DNA of 64,000 bases from Zea mays (Eukaryota > Streptophyta > Magnoliopsida > Poales > Poaceae): the NCBI RefSeq assembly GCF_902167145.1, contig NC_050100.1:186179439-186243438 (forward strand). The letters run 5' to 3'. The position numbers and the translations under genes were made by a program. Below the pieces are notes generated by a model. That model was not told the DNA's origin and made no database searches. It worked only from the letters and a program-made list of their open reading frames with translations. Each line of letters starts with the position of its first letter. Position 1 is the first letter of the stretch. Below are positions 1-8,359 of this stretch, one piece after another.

Positions 1-115
1 TGCCTCCACCAGACGCTTGTTCTCTCAGTTTAGCCACCTGCTCCTTCAGTAAGTCTTGTATGGAACGGGGCTTTTTTGCATCAGCCACAGCTTTCTTCAA
101 AGATTCCATCAAAGG
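1..115 (-). CDS. Host gene, exon 2 (partial), putative plastid protein
   Basis: Second coding exon of the gene whose first exon is at 3051-3284. Read on the minus strand from 115, directly after an acceptor (TTCCAG, AG at 116-117), it is open to the window edge and begins PLMESLKKAV, continuing through RSIQDLLKEQ and ending in glycines (SGGG). Both exons join in phase 0 without changing frame, which supports the pair. The exon is Lys/Glu-rich and probably helical, then turns glycine-rich. I do not recognise the family. The gene continues beyond base 1, so length and C-terminus are unknown. Confidence 0.72.
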
Positions 116-301
116 CTGGAACAAAGCAACATTAACGTTCACCAACCTGTTAAGAAACGTAAGTGCACTTTGCTAGAAGGACCAAATGTATGCAAATGTT
201 TTGGGGACAGAGACCTTTCCTATATACTTGGTTTCTTGACCAAGCCAGCTATTCCTAATTATCCTTGATCTGTGTTTAAATTCGATATGGTAGCCTAACT
301 A

Positions 302-554
302 CTCCCTCGTTTCAGGTTTGTCCTAAGTCATACATTCCTAACTTTGACCAACAAATCTAAAACATAGTTTTAAATAGTTGAGACAAACTCAGCAGATCAT
401 GACTTCCAAAAAACAAGAGAAGTAAACCACGGCCTTGTTCGGTTGCATGGGGATTGGAGAGGATTGAGGGGATTAAATCCCTTTCTATTCAAAATTGAAT
501 AGGAAGGGATTTAAACCCCTCCAATCCACCTCTAGCCGAACAAGCCTAAAGGAG
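302..554. mobile_element. Possible Stowaway-like MITE (interrupted)
   Basis: Begins TA-CTCCCTCGTTTCAGG, like the CTCCCTCCGT start of Stowaway elements, and ends GGAG-TA. TA duplications would be at 300-301 and 555-556. Only the outermost bases of the inverted repeat are convincing, and the element would be split by the foldback MITE at 431-547. A low-confidence call. Confidence 0.3.
431..547. mobile_element. Foldback MITE
   Basis: A 117-bp near-palindrome. It starts GGCCTTGTTCGG and ends CCGAACAAGCCT; the inner arms (GGATTGGAG ... CTCCAATCC and GGGATTTAAACCCC-type stretches) also pair, so nearly the whole element can fold into one hairpin. The GGCCTTGTTCGG terminus is common in maize and sorghum MITEs. 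No clear target duplication was found. It lies in the host gene intron. Confidence 0.65.
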
Positions 555-721
555 TATGACAAAAATCTGAAGCAAGACAAGAGTAAGTTTGCTTTGATCC
601 ACCAAAAATATTTTACACTAGTTCAATTTAACAAATATCTAAGCGCACAGTACGCGCGTATAGCACTTGCAAATAAAAGTATCACTCTAACTATGTTTCC
701 TTAATTCAACAATGTCAAATG

Positions 722-830
722 TAGTGGTGAGAGCTCTCACTGAATCACCAGGTCACAGATTCGAAGCAGCCTCTCCCCATTTGTGGGGTGAGAGGAAAAG
801 ATTTCCTCGGTTTATCCCTTTCTCAGAGCC
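722..830 (+). mobile_element. SINE (Au/ZmSINE-like) with 15-bp target duplications
   Basis: A 109-bp segment flanked by CAACAATGTCAAATG (707-721) and CAACAATGTCAAGTG (831-845), identical at 14 of 15 positions. It begins TAGTGGTGAGAGC, which fits a pol III A box, and has GATTCGAAGC about 40 bases later, which fits a B box (GGTTCGANNC type). The text resembles the plant Au/ZmSINE group, whose usual 3' part appears missing. It lies in the host gene intron and has no coding capacity. Confidence 0.7.
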
Positions 831-1148
831 CAACAATGTCAAGTGCACTGGTGGCATTCATAATTTTTGGCACCGACGAACTGTCAACTTTGTTTAATTT
901 CAATACACTGTGACACATGGATACATGGGGTGGGGCAGAATATCCTGTATCAGATATGTATAAGATAAAGACACGCAGGATACCTTGGATACGTATCAGA
1001 AACTTATCAGAATAAAAAATAAATTCAATAAATCACGATACAGCGGGCAGATACGTATCAGGGCAGACTGCTGATACAGCCCAGTCCAGTTAACCCCCGA
1101 ACCCCCTTTGCCTCATCCGCTCAACACATAACACGGTCACCTCTGCAC

Positions 1149-2064
1149 CAGTGTTTACAAGTCGTCCGACTAATCGCGATTAGTCGGGCTGGTCGCCTGG
1201 AAGAGGGCGATTAGGAGGACGACGCGATTAGGGTTTCTAGTCGTCCTAGTCGTCCGACTAGTCGTCGACCTGGGCGATTAGTCGTCTGGTCGAACACTTC
1301 CTAGTCGTTTTTGGTCGTTGCAGTTTTGGTACTGGGCTTCACTCTAGTTTTTGGCCCATCTACAGTAGCCTGCCCCCTCCAAAAATCCTCCTAGCCGCCA
1401 GGACCCCTCCCAGACGCCAGAAACCCAGCAGAACCGTTCCCAGCCGCCAGAAACCCTACTCCTCTCCTCTGTCCTCTTCTCTGGTTTCTGTCGACGTCTC
1501 TGCTCCAGCCTCCAAGTGCTCCAGCCGTCCAGCGGCGTCCAGTACTCCAGTGCTCCGGCGTCTGTCAGCTAGTCAAGAATTGAAGATGAGCTCGTCATCT
1601 GAAGGCAGCACTTGCTCTCCCTTCTCTGATTATCTCCCAGTCTCCCTTCCCTTTCCCTCTATTACCTGGACGAAGATGGTGCTGCTGCTGCTGCATTTTG
1701 TTTGGATGCTGATCTGCTCTAGGTAGCAGCCAGCAGGTAATGCAGTACTTTTTACTAAATTACTGCAAGTAATTATGCCAATTTTACTTTCAGTTTGGAC
1801 TTTGGATGGATCCAATTTTACACTTTTACTGAATTACTGCTAGTCTGCTACTAACTATGCCTATATTATTGCAGAAATGCAGTGTTCATATAGTTAATAT
1901 ATAGTTATATACATATACATATGTCCTTAAATCTATAGGACGACTAACGGACGACCAGAGGTCGACCAGGACCGATTAGGTCGACTAATCGTCGCCCTAA
2001 TCGCGATTAGTCGCCTGGTCGCCCCTCTCACTCGACCAGCTGGTCGCCCGACTTGTAAACATTG
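1149..2064. mobile_element. Non-autonomous hAT element, 916 bp
   Basis: Termini CAGTGTTTACAAGTCG and, inverted, CAATGTTTACAAGTCG match over 15 of 16 bases and have the CA(G/A)TG start of hAT transposons. Flanks CTCTGCAC (1141-1148) and ACCTGCAC (2065-2072) agree at 6 of 8 positions, which fits a decayed 8-bp hAT duplication. Subterminal regions are packed with CGATTAGTCG-type repeats, including a perfect 20-bp palindrome at 1167-1186 and a 14-bp core at 1997-2010. No transposase frame is present. It lies in the host gene intron. Confidence 0.75.
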
Positions 2065-3050
2065 ACCTGCACAAGCTTCGATACAGCACAAACGAGCACC
2101 ACCACCCACCGGCTGCCAGCCCTGCGCTCCACCAAGTTGGCAAGCAACGCTGCTCCACACTGTGAAGAAGACCCACCATGTTTGCATCAAAGCATGCGAA
2201 GGCCACAAGCGCAGAACGGATGAGGGCCCTGCCCACCGGCCACCGGCCTCCACCATGACGACAATGCACCTCCACCATGACGACAATGCACCTCCACCAT
2301 GACTGTGTTTGCACTGTTGCAGTATGCACAGGCGCGATTCAGTAGAGTCAATGACTTCCAGTTCCAGTGGCCTTCCCTTCCAAATCACTATCTGGTTTTG
2401 TCCTTCAGTTCTTGAGCTTTTGGTTGATTTTCCTTGTTCTCTCTCTTGATCTAGTGTTGTCTGTTCCCATCACTTTTCCCAGACACAAGTAGATGGCATG
2501 ACCCAACAAATTCATGTAGTACTAGTTCCCCTGTGCTAGTAATTTATTTACACCAGGGGTCGTACATTAATTCTATGTTTTTATGTGTGATTTATGATCT
2601 TTATTAGTAAAAAAAATAGTGAATGGAGATGCACAGCTTTCTTTTCATTAATTGAAAAACTGGAAAAGAACAAAACACCAATATTGTGGGCAATTTCAAT
2701 GCTCCTTTTTGCTGCTATTGTTTCCAGAACTCTAATATGCCTTATCATTATGTTTATTTGTATTTCAAAAATACTGAAATGTATCGGCGTATCGTTTTTT
2801 TTATAGTGCCGGATCCACATATCCATGTCTGCCCAATACCGACACCCATATCCATATCCGTGTTGTATAGTTATCATATACCAACTAAAATACCAAAAAA
2901 TGGCCTTGGACAAAATGGTAACACTATCATTTGACATGTATTCAACACAGCCCTGGAATCATGTCAAGAAAACAACACTGCTGTGCATTTTTGCAATATA
3001 AATTTATAAGAAATATCAAGCATAAAAGTAAGGCCATAGAAGCTACTTAC

Positions 3051-3284
3051 GTCATCAGCAGTGCCAGAGCTTCCCTTTCCACTTAAGGCACATACAGAAG
3101 TAAGCCTTTTGTGGCTAGCAGAAATGAGAACTAGCCTTGGGTACACCTTCTCTTGCAACGTGTGGAATCCGAGAGCATGTGAATATAATGGATACTGACA
3201 TGTGCTTCCAAGACTTGCTATAGGTTTCTTCACAATGATCCTACTGTGAGGCTTGCAAGTAGTGGCTTGGAAGTTGCTCATCAT
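3051..3284 (-). CDS. Host gene, exon 1, putative plastid transit peptide
   Basis: A 78-codon exon beginning ATGATG at 3284. The first 60 or so residues are rich in Ser, Thr, Lys, Arg and His with few acidic residues, and are followed by SVCALSGKG; this is typical of a chloroplast transit peptide (inference). The exon ends after GTADD at a perfect donor, GTAAGT (minus strand, 3050-3045), in phase 0. The same open frame reads on into the intron, but the donor and the matching exon 2 at 1-115 show the real end. A 5'UTR acceptor (CTGCAG, AG at 3319-3320) lies 35 bases upstream, so the leader is probably spliced too. Function unknown. Confidence 0.72.
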
Positions 3285-4260
3285 TTCCTACTTCTTGAAT
3301 AGTTAACAAGAACGAAACCTGCAGATTCACATAAAATGTAAGAATTCCAGAAATTGCGACGAAGATACCAATGCCTCAAAAGCAGTATAAAACAGGGCAG
3401 TGTTTGTGTGTGTTTTCGGAGGAGAGGGGGCATAATGTTTTTTTTTGTAAATCCAGCAGTAAGCCAGGATTAAGATAACTTCCATTAAAAAAATTCAATC
3501 AACTTTCTGTTTCAGCTATATAAGTATAACTGACAATATGTCAATATGCATGATCCAGTGTAGTTTTCTACCTCCCTCAAAACGCAAAGAAAATGAAAAA
3601 AAACAATTTATGCATCAAAGCATAAAAGTTTTCTGAGAATCTGTTGGTAAGCTGAGCAATAACCAGGTTAAATGCAATGTAGCCAACCTCGGCAGGAACC
3701 ATATGAACTTCAATCCTTCGTGTTCATGCGCTACCAGTACGAGGGAACCTTGTTCTGTATGATATAGGGTTCCAAAAAAACGGCACTAAGCGCACGCTTC
3801 AGCGCGTTGAAGCGCTAAGAGGTCGGGTAACGCTTCGCTTTGGGGCATAAGCGCTCCCAAAGCGGCGCGACCGCCTTGGTGGAGCAGCGGCTGCTGGCTC
3901 CCACCGCCCTCAGGCCGCGCGCGGCGCCGCCACCGGGACCGGGCGCCGTTGTCGATACACCGGAGGCGGGAAGAGAGAAAGAGGCACGCACGCAGGGTCA
4001 CCGGCCGGTGTGCGGAGGAACGGATGCGAGGGCGCGAGTCGACTAGCGAGAGGCGGGAGGGGAAGCCGCTGACGCCGTCGCTGAGAGCCCGAGCCCGAGC
4101 CTGAGCGCCGCCGCCGCCGCCGTCGCCTGCGTGCCGAGCGCGAGTAAGGGAAGGAACGGAAGATGGAGCGCCGGCGCTGTGAGGACGACGAAGATGGGGG
4201 AGATAAGAAAACTGGAGCAGTGAAAACTGAAAAGGTTAGGGGTATTTGGGTAAACAAACG
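3285..4260 (-). promoter_or_regulatory. 5'UTR and GC-rich promoter region of the left host gene
   Basis: Upstream of the start codon on the minus strand. A splice acceptor at 3319-3320 implies a leader intron, so the first UTR exon should lie further right. The likely place is the CpG-rich block at about 3880-4180 (CGG/GCC runs), surrounded by AT-rich sequence. No clear TATA box was found, and no donor could be chosen with confidence among several GT sites at 3960-4010. 3780-3890 contains short self-complementary GCGCT-type motifs. Confidence 0.4.
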
Positions 4261-4330
4261 TGTGGCTCTGGTTGTCTGGAGGAACGTGTTTGTGCTGAAT
4301 TAAAGGGCTTTTAGATGGGCTATCAACTAA

Positions 4331-4589
4331 CATTATCTCTAAGGAACTCTTTATTTATCTCTCCGGAAAAATTAAATTCTATATATAACATCTTATTCCA
4401 ACAAAATCTTTAACACCAAAGTTATTTTGGCTGGACGGAGTGGCTAGCCAAATTTGGCTAGCGATGGAGTCAATTTAGAGAGCAGGATAATTTGAGAGTT
4501 AGACAACTTATTTGTTGGAGACCTATTTTACTATTAATTAGCCAAAAATTAGTTTGACAAGCTATTTTACTAGTCTCTTAGAGATGCTA
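4331..4589. mobile_element. Tourist-like MITE, 259 bp
   Basis: The ends CATTATCTCTAAGGAACT and (inverted) TAGCATCTCTAAGAGACT share most bases, and TAA flanks both sides (4328-4330 and 4590-4592), the duplication expected for PIF/Harbinger-type MITEs. No coding capacity. The interior contains a short inverted repeat, GGCTAGCC / GGCTAGC, near 4440-4462. Confidence 0.5.
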
Positions 4590-4721
4590 TAATAAAAGTT
4601 TGTACTGGTTTTCTCTTTTTCTTTTTTCTTTTTCTTTCTAACATTTTTCTGACAGATCATCACATAATTCAATGTATGCTAGATGCTTTGAGTTTCGTGT
4701 TGGTGATGTATTGCAATGTTA

Positions 4722-4842
4722 CATCGTGTTCATCAGTTCTCTCATATGGTCGTCCAAAACATTGTTTTGCACTGTAGACTACACCGTTCGTAGAGTGGAG
4801 TTAAATATGGGTGTGAAAATGGTTAAACTACTGGAGATAGCC
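4722..4842. mobile_element. Tourist-like MITE, degraded copy
   Basis: A 121-bp relative of the element at 5518-5650: both contain CATATGGTC, then an A-rich ACATTGTTTT/GCATTGTTTT block, then TGTAGACT and GTGGAGTT, in the same order and orientation. TTA flanks it at 4719-4721 and 4843-4845. The right terminus GGAGATAGCC is good; the left terminus is eroded. Confidence 0.5.
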
Positions 4843-5517
4843 TTAGTAACTTCTATTAATAATTGATTATATAGTAAATTGACTCATAAAATAATGAGTA
4901 AGGATAATTTGTAGTCCTAGAATCTCATTTGTATACCATGAGAAATAATAAAAAACCTCTCATCCCACTTCTCCCACAAAAGAGGAGAGAGGAGAGACGC
5001 GGAGTAAGGAGGAGTCTGGTTCTTAAATTATTTGCACTCTTCTAATTACTTTTCACTTTCATCTCATTTATTCGATCTAAGACCAACACGGTGCCCATCA
5101 TGCTTGACATGTTAAAATTTCTCAAGGGATATGATTTGCGAGCGAAAGAGAAAAGATCGTTTTTATAAAAAAACACAACATGTTAGTTTGGACTACTTTC
5201 GTTGTGTGCATTCACTTTCACGTCATACGTGTTCGCACTACCGCTTCGACTACCTAGTCATGCACTACTTTATAAGGCCATCAGGAACCAACCAACATGT
5301 TAGAAAGTGGAAAGAAAGGCTAAAGTTATCCGTATTTTAAAGTTGTTACTTTGGAACTAGCGTTGCATCATTGAAAGTCGCCTAGAGCAGATGAATAGAC
5401 GAATCTTGAAATTTTAACTCGAACATCAAAACTTGATCCAAAATTTGTAACTCATGTTAGAATATGAAATGTTAGCTTGGGATAAAGACCAAATTCAATA
5501 CTTACTATTGTTGCTAA

Positions 5518-5650
5518 GGCTATGTCCAGCAGGTTACCCATATGGTCACCAAAAGCATTGTTTTACATTGTAGACTGCACTATTCACAAAGTGGAGTTTG
5601 AAATAGGAGATGGGATGAGATATATGATGGGTAAGTTGTTGGAGATAGTC
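5518..5650. mobile_element. Tourist-like MITE, 133 bp
   Basis: The termini GGCTATGTCCAGCAGGTTAC and (inverted) GACTATCTCCAACAACTTAC match at about 15 of 20 positions. TAA lies on both sides (5515-5517 and 5651-5653), the usual PIF/Harbinger duplication. A diverged sister copy is at 4722-4842. No coding capacity. Confidence 0.7.
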
Positions 5651-5677
5651 TAACAAATACGAGTGCATACTTGAACT

Positions 5678-7110
5678 TGAAAGCACCTAGAGGGGGTGAA
5701 TAGGTGATCCTGCAAAACTTGCTCCAAACAACACAAACTTGGTCTATAATATGAGTTAGAGTAAATAAAACCAAGTTTGAGAGTAGAGAGAAAGAGATAA
5801 GTTCCTTTCACTTGATTGCTCTATCAAGATACAATTTAGACTTAAAGCAATATTACAAGTGATAATTTAGAACTTGAAAGAGATAGAAATTGCAATAAAG
5901 TAAATGGCACAAACGACATGACAATTTTTATCCCGTGGTTCGGTCAAGCGTAATATGCTTGCCTACTCCATGTTGTGGCGTCCCAATAGACGAGGATTGC
6001 ACTCGACCCCTCTCAAGTGATCAAAAGATCAAACTTGAGTACCACGGTTCTTCCTTATATTACAATATCCCGTCTATGAGGAATATCCAAGTTGGAGTCT
6101 CTCATGCCTTACACAAGATAATCACAATCGAAATCAGAGTAGGAGGAGTAAGAACACGCACACAAGAGCACAACGCAACAATAACATGTACAAAAGCAAA
6201 GAAGAGAGCGCAAGAACACAAAGATAGAGTGACAACTCAGAAACGCGCTCAAATATCTCTTAAACACTAGAAGGCGTGGTCGCCGAGTTTCAGAGTTGTA
6301 GAGTGCTCTTAGGGTGCTTGATGATATGCTCCATGGTGCTTATGGGCTCCTTTTATAGCACCAAGGGGCCTAGGAGCCGTTGGAGCTTCATTTGGAAGCT
6401 CTCAGTCTTCCTATGTCCGCGGGTGCACCGGACTATCTGGTGCACACCAGATAGCTCCTGTGCAATGGTCACAAAATCGTTGATTGGCCACTTTTCTTCT
6501 CGGGTGGGCACCGGACTGTTTGGTGACCCATCCGATAGTTGACTCTGCCAACGTGGCACCACTAGCCATTGGTCGCCTATCACATCGGACTGTTCGACGC
6601 TCTGCCCAGACTGTCCAGTGATTTTTAGCCGACGAGGCCTAGCCATGGCCGAGGCTTGATAGTTCAACAACACAGACGCTAGATTGTCTGATGCACACCG
6701 GACTATCCGGTGGGTGACACCGGACTGTCAGACGCTGCCTAGACCAACCCATGTTTGACTCATTTGAGCCAAACTTCTTCACTTCTTGATTCTTTTTTGA
6801 GATGATCCCTAGCACTTACACAAACATAATTAGCAACTAAAACAATTGACTAAGTGATAGAATCATACTTTTTCTCATCTTTTCACAAGGATATGCAATA
6901 TCTGCAAACTCAAGCCCAAAAGTGCTTTCTCTACAAAATGGGTTAGAGCCCAACACAAGTACTAGAAATATTGTAATGGACCTATGCAACATATTTGGAA
7001 GTGCAAACCTCACGCTTACACCATTTTACATCAAGTTGCACATTTGGCTCCATGTTTGAGCTCTTTTGGACTTGATATCTTCAATTTGCTTTCTTCTACA
7101 CCCGTCTTAT
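5678..7110 (-). repeat. Element C 3' LTR, left part
   Basis: An inverted Sirevirus LTR beginning TGAAAGCACCTAGAGG at 5678. It contains CCGTGGTTCGGTCAAG, also found in element F's LTR, degenerate CACCGGACTG-type palindromes at 6420-6730, and an inverted TATA region near 6350 (TTTTATAGC). It is cut at 7110 by element A, which duplicated CTTAT (7106-7110 and 42606-42610). The remainder of this LTR is at 42611-42616 and 53943-54012. Confidence 0.75.
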
Positions 7111-8315
7111 TGAAAGGGAAATAGGGTCAAACCTTTTCCTAAATGATTTTGGTGGTTCAAATGCCCAACACAAACAATTGGACTAACTAGTTTGCTCTAG
7201 ATTATATGTTCTACAGGTGCTAAAGGTTTAGCACAAACCAATAAAAAGATTAAAGTTAGGGTTCAAAAGAAAAGAGCTAAAGAAACCGAAGTGAACACTG
7301 GTCTGGCGCACCGGACTGTCCGGTGCACCACCGAACAGTGTCCGATGCACCAGGGTGGATTGCCTTCAAACTCTTCACCTTCGGGTTTCTGAGGCCGCGC
7401 TCCGCTATAATTCACCGGACTGTCCGGTGTGCCAGTGGAGCAACGACTCCCAAGTGCCACGGTCGACTCCAATGGTCGCCTGCAACGTGAACAGTGCGTG
7501 GACAATTCACGCAGAGTCAGAGCAGCGCCAGAAGGCACACCAGATAGTGAACAGTGACTGTCTGGTGCTACACCGGACTGTCTGGTGTCCCAGGCTGTCA
7601 AAGCTCCAACGGTCGAAACCGTCAGAACCCTAACGGTTGGGTGACGTGGCTGGCGCACCGGACAGTATCCGGTGGCGCACCAAACTGTCCGGTGCGCCCA
7701 TCTACAACAGCTCTCCCCAACGGCTGTTTTGGTGGTTGGGGCTATAAATACCCCCCAACCACCTCTATTCAAGGCATCCAAGTTTCCAGCATATTGCATT
7801 CAATACAAGAGCTCTAGACTTCACTCCAAGACACAAACAAGAGATCAAATCCTCTCCAAAGTCCAAAACCACTCCAAACACTTAGTGACTTGTGAGAGAG
7901 AGATTTTCGTGTTCATTTGAGTTCTTGTCGCTTGGATCGCTTTCTTCTTCCCCATTCTTGTTCTTCAAGCACCTGTAATCAAAGCAAGAGACACCAAGTT
8001 GTGGTGGTCCTTGTGAGGGGTCTAAGTGACCCGTTGATTAAGGAGAAAGCTCACTCGGTCTAAGCGATCATTTGAGAGAGGGAAAGGGTTGAAAGAGACC
8101 CGGTCTTTGTGACCACCTCAATGGAGAGTAGGTTTGCAAGAACCGAACCTCGGTAAAACAAATCACCGTGTCATCCGCTTTATTTCTTTGGTTGATTTGT
8201 TTTCACCCTCTCTTTTGGACTCAGTTTTATTTCTAACGCTAACCCCGACTTGTAGTTGTGCTTAAAGTTTGTAAATTTCAGATTTGCCTATTCACCCCCC
8301 TCTAGGCGACTTTCA
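7111..8315 (+). repeat. Element A 5' LTR (1205 bp)
   Basis: Starts TGAAAGGGAAA and ends CTAGGCGACTTTCA. It contains the Sirevirus palindrome CACCGGACTGTCCGGTG at 7309-7325 and 7413-7429, with degenerate copies up to 7700. A TATA box, TATAAATA, is at 7743-7750 and would drive the genomic RNA. It is 30 bp longer than the 3' LTR, mostly because of a 22-bp segment near 7326. Confidence 0.92.
7743..7750 (+). promoter_or_regulatory. LTR TATA box of element A
   Basis: TATAAATA in a GC-balanced context, about 570 bp before the LTR end. The 3' LTR has the same motif at 42037-42044. This position, just after the palindrome cluster, is usual for Sirevirus LTRs. Confidence 0.65.
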
Positions 8316-8316
8316 A

Positions 8317-8330
8317 TTGGTATCAAAGGC
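8317..8330 (+). other. Primer binding site of element A
   Basis: TTGGTATCAAAGGC, one base after the 5' LTR. It matches the complement of plant initiator tRNA-Met (TGGTATCAGAGC) except for one or two bases, the usual primer of Copia elements. Confidence 0.8.
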
Positions 8331-8359
8331 GGTACTTCATTAGAGCCTAACAACTCAAA

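Larger units (their letters stand above)
116..3050 (-). other. Intron 1 of the left host gene
   Basis: A 2935-bp phase-0 intron between donor GTAAGT at 3050-3045 and acceptor TTCCAG ending at 116. It is AT-rich and carries several small transposons: a possible Stowaway-like element, a foldback MITE, a SINE and a hAT element. Between these, 905-1075 and 2785-2885 are rich in ATACGTATC / GTATCGG-like motifs of unclear origin. Nothing else coding is seen. Confidence 0.65.

Noticed and set aside
905..1075. A repeat family shared with 2785-2885 (ATACGTATC / GTATCGG-like text)
   Set aside because: The similarity is limited to short low-complexity motifs; no boundaries or target duplication could be defined.
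2581..2937. Overlapping AT-rich frames of 70-118 codons on both strands
   Set aside because: They are within the host gene intron, with low complexity, no codon bias and no motif.
3910..4333. Two minus-strand frames with Arg/Ser-rich products
   Set aside because: They lie in the CGG/GCC-rich promoter or leader and have low-complexity composition and no domain.
5131..6673. Short frames between the left gene and the nest
   Set aside because: They fall in intergenic DNA or in element C's LTR and show no protein family features.
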